Origin: Xanthomonas cassavae CFBP 4642
GTDB lineage: Bacteria > Pseudomonadota > Gammaproteobacteria > Xanthomonadales > Xanthomonadaceae
Direction of reading: 5' to 3'
NCBI RefSeq assembly: GCF_000454545.1
Contig: NZ_CM002139.1
Location: forward strand, 2,999,906 to 3,063,905
DNA length: 64,000 nt
This document shows, in pieces, positions 33,557 to 43,220 of this stretch. The stretch's first letter is position 1; each line of letters opens with the position of its first letter. Made by a program: the position numbers and the translations under genes. Under the pieces are notes generated by a model. It was not told the origin of the DNA. It made no database searches and was given only the letters and a program-made list of their open reading frames with translations.

Positions 33557-35143
33557 TCACGGCGCATCGCAACGCTTGCTGTCAGCGGCCGTGGCAGAGG
33601 GCAGGCGTTGTGGCTGTGGTGCCAGCACTTCCCATTCCTGCACTGCCAGCGCGGCATAGCTGGCCGCGTTGCCAGAGGCGTCCATGACCACACGCACGCA
33701 GCGCGTTGTCACCGGCGCGAACGACACCGCTTCTTCGTGATCGGGACGCGTGCCATACCCATCGCGCGGCTGCACGGGCTGCCATCGCCCAGCGTTCCGG
33801 TATTCCAGATGCCAACGCGCTGGCGGTGCCACGCCGACGTCGGCACCGGCAAGGTGGTCGGCCCAGAACACGATGCGCGTGCGATCCACGGTGATCGGTT
33901 GCGCCCAGCTGTACTGCAGCCATTGCTGCGGTGGATTGTTGTCCGTCCAGCTGGCCCACATCTCCGGTGGCAATGGATTGGCCTTGACCACGCCGTCGTT
34001 GAGCGCGGCAATCCAGTACTGCACCGGAATGTCCGGGCCATTGGACGCGGTGGCGTAGGCCGATGGCGCCTGATTGCGCGTGGGTGGCGCGGGAGGCGTT
34101 GGACGCCGCGTCGGCACCACGGTGCGGATGCTGGCCGGCTGCGTGCTGTCGTCCCATTCCAGCCGGTCGATCGCCACGCTGCGGCGAAAATGCCCGCCGC
34201 CCGTTGCGTCGGCGGTGTGATACACCAGATACCACTGCCGCTGAAATTCGACGATGCCCGGATGCGAGGTGGTCGAGGACACCGGCGGCAACACGATGCC
34301 GCGGTACGTCCATGGCCCTAGCGGAGTGGGCGCGCTCGCGTAGGCGATGCAGGCGTGATACAGCGTGGGCGTGCATGGCGAAAGGCGTCCGGCGTTGTTG
34401 GCCGCATATGCCAGGTAGTAGGTGCCCTTGCGCTTGAATAGCCAGGGCGCTTCGAAATACCCGTCCAGCGTGTCCACCAGGACCGGCGTGCCCTTGAACG
34501 TGACCATGTCGCGCTGCAGCTCCACGCCGTACAACGCGCCGAAGGTGCCCCAATACAGATACACCCGTCCATCGTCGTCGACCATCACGGTCGGGTCGAT
34601 GTTCTGGATATCGTTGCGGCCCGGCACCGACTGCGAGACCACCGGACCTTGCGGATGCGCATCGGTCCACGGGCCAAGCGGACTGTCGGCCACCGCTACG
34701 CCGATCGCGAATGGGTCGGCATTGGGCGAATCGCGCTGCTGCACTGGTGCATACAGGTAATAGCGCCCATCCGGGCCCTGCACGATCTGCGACGCGTAGG
34801 CATAGCGCTTGTCTGCCCAGGCAAAGACCTGCTGGGGTCGCAGCAGATCGCGGTAGTGGATCCAGTCGCCGCTGGCCGGATCGCTGCTGACGAACAGTTG
34901 CCAGCCAGGCATGACGAACGCATTGAGATTGGGAGCCGCGGTGTCGCGGCCGGCAATGATGTACAGCTTGCCATCGGCCACCAGCGGCGCAGGGTCGGCG
35001 GAATATTCGCTGCCATCGGCGAGGATGGGATTGCCCGGCGCATGCAGCCGCGTTCCCTGCGGCGGCTGCATGGCACAGGCCGGAGCGCTGGCCAGCAACA
35101 ACCCGCACGTCAGCACCAGCGACCGTGAGAAGGTACGCGTCAT
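33557..35143 (-). CDS. hypAA: GH43 alpha-L-arabinofuranosidase (HypAA-like)
   Basis: The 528-residue secreted protein has a signal peptide (about 1-24, ending PACA). The five-bladed GH43 propeller carries the three catalytic acids: D50 in SADPAPLV (base), D183 in QNIDPTVMV (pKa modulator) and E231 in YFEAPWLF (acid). Residues about 360-510 form a C-terminal discoidin-like module (YWIAALNDGVVKANPLPPEMW, TRIVFWADH). The start overlaps the upstream giant hydrolase stop as ATGA. In the related three-enzyme set this enzyme removes the alpha-1,3-arabinose capping Hyp-arabinosides. Other GH43 specificities cannot be excluded. Confidence 0.85.
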   Translation of the reverse strand: MTRTFSRSLVLTCGLLLASAPACAMQPPQGTRLHAPGNPILADGSEYSADPAPLVADGKLYIIAGRDTAAPNLNAFVMPGWQLFVSSDPASGDWIHYRDLLRPQQVFAWADKRYAYASQIVQGPDGRYYLYAPVQQRDSPNADPFAIGVAVADSPLGPWTDAHPQGPVVSQSVPGRNDIQNIDPTVMVDDDGRVYLYWGTFGALYGVELQRDMVTFKGTPVLVDTLDGYFEAPWLFKRKGTYYLAYAANNAGRLSPCTPTLYHACIAYASAPTPLGPWTYRGIVLPPVSSTTSHPGIVEFQRQWYLVYHTADATGGGHFRRSVAIDRLEWDDSTQPASIRTVVPTRRPTPPAPPTRNQAPSAYATASNGPDIPVQYWIAALNDGVVKANPLPPEMWASWTDNNPPQQWLQYSWAQPITVDRTRIVFWADHLAGADVGVAPPARWHLEYRNAGRWQPVQPRDGYGTRPDHEEAVSFAPVTTRCVRVVMDASGNAASYAALAVQEWEVLAPQPQRLPSATAADSKRCDAP

Positions 35144-38100
35144 GGCGCGGCCGCCTTGATCTGCACCACCAGCGGCACCGACACGTTACCGGTGGGTGCA
35201 CGCCCTTGCGCCGTGCCGGTGAGCTGGAGTTCGCCGGGCTGTGCGTAACGCGCGGGCTGCAACGTGGGCCATTGCACCGGCAAGCGTTCACGCGAGCCGT
35301 CGTTGTATTGCACCGTGACGAAGCCCGGTAACGTCGGTGCATGCCCGACCACCGCGGTTACCGTCGGCAACGGCTGCACGGTATTGATCTGCCCCGGTGG
35401 CGTTGCGCGCACCCAGATGGTGGCCTTGACGGGAATCGCACCTTCGACCAGGCCTTGCAGTTCCACTGCACCTTCGCGGCCCAGGCGGCTGGCGGCAAGC
35501 TCGGACCATTGCACGGCCACCGGCAGCACACTGCCATCGGCAAAGAAGGCGGTGATCTCCTGCGGCAGCGTCGGCAGTTGCCCGGGGGCCGTGCGCAGAT
35601 GGATCGCCTCCACCTGTTTGGGCAGCTCGGACAGCGCCTGCCATTCGTCCACCCCAATGGCGGCGTGTCCGTTGGCGGTGGTCTGGGTCGTCAACACCAC
35701 GCGCAGCGCGGTGGTGACTACCGGCGCAAAGCTGGCGGTGCTCGCCGCGCCGGTCGCCGCTGCCGCAATCGGGTAGCCGCTCTTGCTGACGATGTCCTGC
35801 CAACGTCCGTCCTGCAGCATCTGCAACTTCCAGCCGGCAGGCGCGGCGACTCCGCCGTTGGGCTGATCGTTCCACAGGTAGAGCGCACTGGAGGACAGCC
35901 GCACCGGGCGCGGCCACTGATACTGCAACCACACTGTTGCCGGCTGGTCGAGCCCATAGCTTCCCCAGCGCAGGCTGCCACTGGGGAAGCTACCTGCCTG
36001 CGGGATGAACCCATCGTTCAAGGCCTGCACGCGGTACTGCATGCCGGTGAGTTGCGCACTGACACTGGCCATGGCCTGCAATGAAATGCTCTGCAGCGGG
36101 CGCGAGGCCGGTGCGCTGACCTGTACATCGGCATGCCCCATCAGCGCCCCGTCGTTCGCAGCCAGACGCAAGATGTAGTGCCCGGCACGGGTGAAACGCA
36201 CGGATGTCTGCAGCGCAGCGGCATCGGCAAACACGGCATCGCCGCCTTCCGGCGCCTGCTGCACGCGCCAGCGCGCCTGCAGCGTGCCATTGGGCAAGCC
36301 GTCATCGCCAACGCGCCCTTGCACCACCACCGCACCATCGGCGCCCGGCGTGTCCAGCTGCCATGCCTGTACCTGCGGCGGCGTGTTGCCCACGGACGCC
36401 GGTGCCGGCAAACCGCTGTCGAACAGCTGGATTTCTTTGATGCCGGTGCGCGCCGTACCGGCATGCGTCACCAACACGCGCAGCGCTGCCGCATGGATTG
36501 CCGGGAAGCGCACCCGGTTGCGATTGCCCTCCGCCATCGTGGCATCGCGTACCTGCCCGGGAACGCTCTTCCACACACCGCTGCCATCCTGGTATTGCAC
36601 GGCGTAGATCCACGGTGCCGCGTAGCCAGGCCGCGTCCCGGACGGAAAGCCATTCTGATCCCCGCCCGGCGAGGAACTGCGATAGAAGTACAGCACCACC
36701 TGATCCAGCGTGCGCGTGCCGCCCAGGTCCAGCGCGATCCAGTCGCTAGCCGATGGCGAGCCCGCGGTGCCCCAGAACGGCGTACTGGCGGTACTGCCAT
36801 CCACCGCCGCCGTTGCCGGCAACCCGGCGGCGGCAAAACTGGCGCTGACACGCGCCCCCTGCGCCAGGTTGCGGCTATGCGCTGGCGGCAGCGTCACATC
36901 CACACCGGCCTTGGCCAGGATCTGCGCCACCCGCGTGCCCGCAGCGAACGCTACCTGCGTCATCGACGCCAGTGCCACGGGATGGGCTTGGAGCACTTGC
37001 GCTGCGCCATTGCGATTGACCGCATCCGGCGCGGCACTGACCTGCCCGCTGGCCGGGTCGTAGATCACGTGTGCCAGCCGATCCACGCAGAACGCCAGGC
37101 GGCCATCGAGATAGACGCTGTAGCCCTTCGGCACACGGCCACCGTAGTGGCTGCCATCGCGATCCCAGACGATGCTCAGGTTGCGGTCGCGATAGCGCAG
37201 ATTGTCGGCGGCGAAATGGTCCCAGCCGATATCGATCGGATACAGCTCGATCTTGCCGTCGCTGCGCGGGCGAAAACCCATTGCATCCTCGATCATGCTG
37301 AAGTTGGTCGCGCCCAGCTGGGTATGGTGGATCCAGGAGCGATAACCGATCTTGCCGCCGCGGCCGGCAGTACCCTTGGCCCAGAATTCGTTCTGGTCCG
37401 GATAGCGGTTGTCGCCGTTGATAAAGGGCGCCCAGGCGTTCCAGTAGAGCAATTTGCGATAGCTCTGCGCGTTCAGATATGGGCTGGGGTAATCGCGCAA
37501 GGCCGAGCCGAACAGACGAAACGCCACGGTGGCATTGATGGTGGAAAAATTATTGCTGCCCACATCGGCGCCGCTGCCGCGCGCCTGCATGTCCACCTGG
37601 TTGGCGGTGTAGAACGGAAACAGCGGGTATTGCGCCGCGTCGGCAAACAGCCGCAACGCGCGCACGAACTTGGGGTCGTAGTCGGCATCGCCCTGCTTGG
37701 GCATCAGGCCCACGCTGAAGGGATAGTAGTTGTTGGTTTCCTTCCAATCGACCGCCAGCCGCGGCCCGTCGGCCTGCCGATGCTTGAGCAGATCGCCGTA
37801 CAGGCCGACCGAGTCGGGGGCATCGCTGCGATCCTGCCACAACACCTCCAGCACCGCCTTGCGAATGCGGCGCGCGGTGGCCTGCATGCGCTGTGCGGTC
37901 GCCGTATCGCCCGCGAGCGTCGCAGCCTGCGCCGCTGCCTGCGCATTGGCGTACACGTAGGCGCTCTCGGTGCGGTCCATGCGGATCTGGCCGTGCTGGT
38001 CGGCCCAATCGAACGACACCGCATCGGCATCGTTGCCGGTCATTGCCGCCCAGTCGTATTCGATCAGCCCATTGTGGTTGAGATCGTAGGCCGCCAGCAC

Positions 38101-39507
38101 GCCGTCCACGTCACCGCTGCCATAGCGTGCCAGCTTGCCCGCCAGCGTCGCCGGCCCGCCGTGAATCTGCATCGACCGCCATGCTGCGGCCGTGATGTAT
38201 TGCGCGTAGGAATTGGACCAGTTCTCCGGCGAGCCAGGGTTGTCGGTGTACTTGCCACCGCCCGCGGTTTCGCCCGCACTGAGCCAGGTGCCATAGGCAT
38301 ACAGCGGATTGCGCAGGTATTTCAGATCGTCCACGAACATGCCGGCGGTCAGCACGATGGCGTTGTCGTAGCCAAGCACGCCCTCGATGGCGACCGGGAA
38401 CTGGTAGTCGTTGCCGGGCACATTGGCATCGAGGAAGTTGAAGCGCAGTACCCACCAGCGATAGAACAGGCTCTTGCTGATGTTCTCGTTGGGAGTGTCC
38501 AGGTATGGCAGGTTGTCCACCCACCAGCGGTTATAGCTGGCCACGTGCTGCTGGTAGGCCTGCTGCGGCGTTTGCGCGGCAATGCGCGTGTACTCGGCGC
38601 GGGCTTCGGGCAACTCGCGGGTGAGCATGCCGAGCTGCACCTTGACTGGCGCGGTTTCGCCGCTCGCGGGGATGTCGATATCGCGCACCAGACGCTGCCC
38701 CTCCACATGGAAGCCATCGCCGGACAGGCGGGGGAAGACCGTCGTGATGTGGTTGTACGCGTCAAATGCACCGGTCAGCTCATTGCCGTCTGCGTGCGGG
38801 GCGATCGGCGAGACTGCTTGCAGCGATACCGTATGCGCCGCACCGTCCAGGCTGGACAGCACCACGCTGGCCACCGCCACGTTCTGCTCGGTGATGTATT
38901 TGACCAGCCGCATGCGCACGCCGGCGCCGGCGTCTTCGAACACCGTCGTGAAATAACTCGGCGTCTGCCGCCGCTGCTGCGCACGCTCCTTCCATTGCAC
39001 ATGACGCTTGCCCAGCGTGGCATGGATGTGGAACAGCGCGTCGTAATCGGTGGAGTGCCAATACGCCACCTGCCCGACGAATCCCGGCGCATCTGGCGCG
39101 TGATAGCTCAGGTACGCGGCGCGGCCACGGGTAAACAACCAGTCGTTGTGATCGTCGAAACCACCGCCAGTTCCCTCGCGGGCCAGCAGGCGGTCGATCC
39201 AGAAATCGTTGCCGGGCGCCTGCCCTGCCCCGTGCGCGACATCGGCCGCGTAGATGCGTGTCAGTTGTCCGCCGGGCGCAAACGGCACCGCGGTGGGAGG
39301 CATCGGGTGGTCCAGGCCGTGGAAGAGCGGCTCGCCGATCATTGCGTTGGGCTGGGCGATCGGCGCTTCCTGTGCGACTGCAAGTGACCAGCCCAGCATG
39401 ATGCATGCCCACAACAGCCCAGCCACGCCGGTGCGCCGCGTCACGCGCAACCAGCGCCGGTGCCGCGCCAGAAACGGCTTCCAGCGTAACTCCCTCATGA
39501 CATCCAT
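35140..39507 (-). CDS. hypBA2: Giant multidomain GH121-like beta-L-arabinobiosidase (HypBA2-like)
   Basis: The 1455-residue protein has an N-terminal signal with a long basic start and a hydrophobic core ending SLAVAQ (about residue 46). A catalytic (alpha/alpha)6 region covers about 50-830 with acidic motifs LNHNGLIEYDWA, RTESAYVYANA and VDWKETNNYYPFS. C-terminal modules follow: a discoidin-like domain (about 885-1035, WIALDLGGTRTLDQVVLYF), an Ig-like domain (to about 1130), a second discoidin-like domain (about 1140-1280) and two bacterial Ig-like group-4 repeats. GH121 enzymes release beta-arabinobiose from Hyp-linked arabinotriose; GH142 is an alternative. It is coupled to the GH43 gene by ATGA. 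Confidence 0.75.
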   Translation of the reverse strand: MDVMRELRWKPFLARHRRWLRVTRRTGVAGLLWACIMLGWSLAVAQEAPIAQPNAMIGEPLFHGLDHPMPPTAVPFAPGGQLTRIYAADVAHGAGQAPGNDFWIDRLLAREGTGGGFDDHNDWLFTRGRAAYLSYHAPDAPGFVGQVAYWHSTDYDALFHIHATLGKRHVQWKERAQQRRQTPSYFTTVFEDAGAGVRMRLVKYITEQNVAVASVVLSSLDGAAHTVSLQAVSPIAPHADGNELTGAFDAYNHITTVFPRLSGDGFHVEGQRLVRDIDIPASGETAPVKVQLGMLTRELPEARAEYTRIAAQTPQQAYQQHVASYNRWWVDNLPYLDTPNENISKSLFYRWWVLRFNFLDANVPGNDYQFPVAIEGVLGYDNAIVLTAGMFVDDLKYLRNPLYAYGTWLSAGETAGGGKYTDNPGSPENWSNSYAQYITAAAWRSMQIHGGPATLAGKLARYGSGDVDGVLAAYDLNHNGLIEYDWAAMTGNDADAVSFDWADQHGQIRMDRTESAYVYANAQAAAQAATLAGDTATAQRMQATARRIRKAVLEVLWQDRSDAPDSVGLYGDLLKHRQADGPRLAVDWKETNNYYPFSVGLMPKQGDADYDPKFVRALRLFADAAQYPLFPFYTANQVDMQARGSGADVGSNNFSTINATVAFRLFGSALRDYPSPYLNAQSYRKLLYWNAWAPFINGDNRYPDQNEFWAKGTAGRGGKIGYRSWIHHTQLGATNFSMIEDAMGFRPRSDGKIELYPIDIGWDHFAADNLRYRDRNLSIVWDRDGSHYGGRVPKGYSVYLDGRLAFCVDRLAHVIYDPASGQVSAAPDAVNRNGAAQVLQAHPVALASMTQVAFAAGTRVAQILAKAGVDVTLPPAHSRNLAQGARVSASFAAAGLPATAAVDGSTASTPFWGTAGSPSASDWIALDLGGTRTLDQVVLYFYRSSSPGGDQNGFPSGTRPGYAAPWIYAVQYQDGSGVWKSVPGQVRDATMAEGNRNRVRFPAIHAAALRVLVTHAGTARTGIKEIQLFDSGLPAPASVGNTPPQVQAWQLDTPGADGAVVVQGRVGDDGLPNGTLQARWRVQQAPEGGDAVFADAAALQTSVRFTRAGHYILRLAANDGALMGHADVQVSAPASRPLQSISLQAMASVSAQLTGMQYRVQALNDGFIPQAGSFPSGSLRWGSYGLDQPATVWLQYQWPRPVRLSSSALYLWNDQPNGGVAAPAGWKLQMLQDGRWQDIVSKSGYPIAAAATGAASTASFAPVVTTALRVVLTTQTTANGHAAIGVDEWQALSELPKQVEAIHLRTAPGQLPTLPQEITAFFADGSVLPVAVQWSELAASRLGREGAVELQGLVEGAIPVKATIWVRATPPGQINTVQPLPTVTAVVGHAPTLPGFVTVQYNDGSRERLPVQWPTLQPARYAQPGELQLTGTAQGRAPTGNVSVPLVVQIKAAAP

Positions 39508-39896
39508 CCCATTAACGTGCAAGACAGCGCGATCGATGCAGCGGCTGGCGCGCATCGGACAATAGACAGCTGCGGTACTCCCCCCTGCATCGCAAACCGA
39601 TGTGATGCAGCCGTCTCACCATAGTTGTTTGCGCTGGCGACACCCGCGTCAACACGAAGTGCAGCGATGCAAAGCGAACCTTGCTGTGCGTGCTTCGCCA
39701 CCACACGCACCGACTGTTGCAAATGACGCGAGCCGCCGGCCGCGAGCCTACCGGCTGACGCAGGCCGTGCAGGTCAACTAAAGCTCTCCGCCGGGTCCAC
39801 GCAGCGTCGCTCGATGCGGCATGTCCCGCGCGTCCGCTGCGTTGCAGATGCACCGTCTACTCTGCCTAACCCCTGCCGGCTGCCTTTCTAGACGTG
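39508..39896. other. Promoter region of the GH121-GH43 unit
   Basis: No gene is seen. The region contains the dyad described at 39586-39609 and little else that is recognisable. There is no evident terminator for the broken receptor upstream. Confidence 0.45.
39586..39609. promoter_or_regulatory. Dyad upstream of the GH121-like gene
   Basis: TGCATC and GATGCA flank 12 bases, forming a 24-base inverted repeat 79 bases before the start codon. The position and size would suit a dimeric regulator. No regulator gene is present in the window, so the binding protein is unknown. Confidence 0.35.
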
Positions 39897-42713
39897 CTAG
39901 AACTCCACTCGCAGCCGGCTCCAGACATAGCGCCCGAGCGTGTCGTAGGTGCTCGCTTCGGTATTAGCTGCATTGGAGTAGCTGTAGAACCGTGGCGGCT
40001 TGCGGTCGCCCAGGTTGTCGATTCCTACCGCCAGCGTGCTATGCAGCGATGCGATCTTCCGGCTCAGCGAGGCGTCGTGATACACCACCGAGCCAATCGG
40101 GAAATAGGCGCAGCTACCGTCGGCATTGGTGTCGACGCAGAAATTTTCGTACTGGCTACCGTTGACCGTGCGGCCCAGGTAACGGGCGTTCCAGCTCGCA
40201 TGCCACGGGCCATTGTCCCAGGCCAGATTGGCCACGGCGCGCCAACGCGGCATGTTGCCCCAGCTGGAATTTTCGCCGACGTAGTTATGCGGATCGCCCG
40301 CAAAGCGATAGCTGGAGAAGAACGTTGCATCCAGCCCCGTCGCAAACGTGCCCCAGGCGGTGTCGGCCAGCGTGTAATGAATGCCGGCGTCGTAGCCGCG
40401 AATATCGACCTTGCCGCTGTTGTACGCGAACGGCACCGACACCCGCATCAGCTGTCCGGTGGCATCGCGCTGAATCAGCGGACAGAAGGCCGCTTAGCTG
40501 CCGTCGAAGCAATCGCTGACGACCTGCTGGTAGCCGACACCGGTCAGCATGTCGTCCAGCAAGACCCGCCAGCTGTCGACGTTGAGCGATAGCCCGCGCA
40601 CCTGATCCGGGTCATAGACCAACCCGACATTGTAGGAGCGGCCACGCTCGGGCTTGAGCTTGAAGCCCACGTTATTGGCGCCGGAGGTCACCACGTTGAA
40701 CTGCGCGGTGTTGGTGAAGCTGCCATCGTTGGGCACGTTCGCGCAGGCCGGATTGGGTGCGCCGGTAAAGCCTGTGCACGGATCCTGGAAATCGCCGGTG
40801 TTGTCGATCACGCTGTTGTAGGGCGAGCCATACAAATCGCCCAACGCCGGCGCCCTGAACACCTGCGAGCCGGTGGCACGCACCAAGAGATTCGCAATCG
40901 GCCGCCATTCGATCGCAACCTTGCTGTTGGTGGTGTTGCCCCAGGCGTCGTAATTGGAATAACGCGAGCCCAGGTTCAGGTTCAACACGTTGGCGAACGG
41001 CACGTCCTTCAGCAGCGGCACCAGCAATTCCGCGTAGGCTTCCCTGACCGACTCCTCGCGCCCCTGCTTGAGGATGCAGCCATCGTTGTAGTCGCAATTG
41101 CCCTCGGCATCGGCAGCGGCCACGTCGCTGGTCGTCCCCTGCGCGAACTTGTTGGTGCGATACACCAGGCCGACGGCCGCCTGCACCCTTCCGGCCGGCA
41201 GCTTGAACAGATCGCCATTGGCACTGATATCGACAAAGCGCATCTGGCTTTCGTCGATCAGATCCACCGGCCGCTGCGTGCCACGCAATGCGGCGATGGT
41301 GGCCGGGTCGTTGGGGTTGAAAATATTGATCGGCGTGCAGCCGACGATCACGGCGCCCGGCGCGCCGCATTTCACGACCCCGTCGCTGTCCAGGAACGAA
41401 GCGCCTACCGCGTTATTCAACGCCGAGGTGATCGAGAAGCCGGTGCGCACCAAGGTGTCCTTGTAGCGCGCATAGCCGGCCGCCGTATCCCACTGCCAGC
41501 TGGTGCCATCCACGCGCCCGCGCAAGCCAGCCACGACATTGGTCTGGAACATGGTGGAGGTGTAGACGCGCGTGTTGGCCTGCGGCGAGCGCAGATAGTA
41601 GGCGTCCAGTTGATCGCCGAACGGGTTGTAGTAGTTGTCTACCGCGTCCGGCATTTCCAGCCCGTAGGCATCCAAGCGCGAGACCGTCCTGCTGCGCGTC
41701 CAGAACACGTCCATGTACCCCTGCACGCTGGGGGTGAAGTCGAAACTGCCGTGCAGCGAGGCATTGGTGCGCTTGATCGGGGTGATCAGGTACTGCGCGT
41801 CGTAGACGTTGTAGCTGTCGGTGGCGCGATTGTAGGGGCGAAAAGCCTCTTCGCCGACCGGACCCGGCGCGACGCCGTCCACCGGCGTCAGCACGCGCCC
41901 GTCGGTCAGGAAGGCACGGGTGTTGGCGCCGCGAACCTCGCTGACCTGCCCATCGAGATATTCCACCGCCTTGGCCGCGTAACTGCGGTCGCGATTGAAC
42001 ACCGGGTTCATCGAGTTTTGGCTGAGCCCCACGATCAGCCCACCGCGGTCCCAGGTCTTGCCCCATTCCAGCCCGAGCGTGCGTCGATTGGCATCGCCGT
42101 GCGTACTCTGCGCGTAGTCCGCGGTGGCGGCGAATCCGTCGTACTTGTCCTTGAGGATGACATTGACCACGCCGCCGATCGCATCGGAGCCGTACACCGA
42201 CGACGCTCCATCGGTGAGCACTTCCACGCGCTCCACCATCGCGGCGGGGATTGCGTTGACGTCCACGCCGGGCGCCGACGCCACGCTGCTGGCAGGCCCT
42301 GCCATGCGATGGCCGTTGACCAGCACCAACGTACGCTCGGGCCCGAGATTGCGGAGCGACACCAGCGCGCGGCCGTGACTGAAGTTGGAGTTGAGCGCAG
42401 GCCCGGTCTGGAAGCCGGCCATCATCGGCAAGCGCTGCAGCAGCTGCCCCAGCGTGTTCTGCCCGCTGTCTTCGATACGCTGCCGGTCGATCACCACGAC
42501 CGGGCTGGCGGTTTCGGCGTCGACGCGGCGCAGATGGGTGCCGGTGACGTTGATCTGATCCAGCGTCTGAGTGGCTTCGTCTGCACCATCGCCACGCTGT
42601 TGCGCGGCGGCCGGCACGGCGGCGACCGCCAGTGCAAACAGCAGCGCGTTGACGAGCCGGGTGGTCTGCAAGACGCGCCGTTTGGGAACAACAGCAGGGC
42701 GGCTGGACGACAT
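39897..42713 (-). pseudogene. TonB-dependent receptor interrupted by an in-frame stop
   Basis: A strong AAGGAT site precedes MSSSRPAVVPKRRVL. A signal peptide (to about residue 38), a plug (LDQINVTGTHLRR, QLLQRLPMM, VYGSDAIGGVVN) and most of the barrel follow. Codon 740 is TAA (40494-40496). The same frame then continues for 198 residues and ends in SRLRVEF, a proper outer-membrane C-terminus. Around the stop, FDGS-stop-AAFCPLIQR aligns without gaps to FANSASAFCALIHR of the intact paralogue at 27516-30410. So a point change split the gene; a sequencing error is the main alternative. Without its last strands the barrel cannot form. Confidence 0.9.
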
Positions 42714-42957
42714 CGGAAATCCTTGTACTGACACAGGGTACGGCCCACCTTCCTGCATGACCGCGCACGGCCAAGCCGCACCGCCGCGGCGCACAGATGA
42801 AGGGAACGATCACGACAGAGACTGCACCGACCTGCCGTCTCAACGGCAGGTCTCTCCGCATGCAAGGACGGCAACTGCAACGACACCGCTCTCCCCTGAG
42901 AGCGCATGCTTGGCACACGCGTTACGTTAAAAACATCTTGCGACAACGCCACTGCGC

Positions 42958-42993
42958 CGTCTTGACGAATTTAGGCGGGACGCATGCGGAAAA
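42958..42993 (-). promoter_or_regulatory. Shared two-part motif, copy 2 (upstream of the broken TonB receptor)
   Basis: Plus-strand CGTCTTG (42958-42964) and TGCGGAAAA (42985-42993) are 20 bases apart, exactly as in the other two copies. Similarity to copy 1 extends through ATT(T)-GGCG and GCATGCGG. It lies 245 bases before the start, close to the 272 bases of copy 1. Confidence 0.5.
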
Positions 42994-43147
42994 TCGCGTG
43001 CTTGCGCCTGCTTTCGGGCATGCCTGCATTGCCCAAACAGCGACATCTCGGCACGATCATGCGATGTGCCCTGGTCTCTGTGATCGACCACAGCACCTGC
43101 ATGCGAACAGCGAAGCGGTACTGCGGTGCGCGCTGTCCAGCAACACT

Positions 43148-43200
<53 letters not shown>

Positions 43201-43220
43201 TGATCATCGCATCGCCGTTG

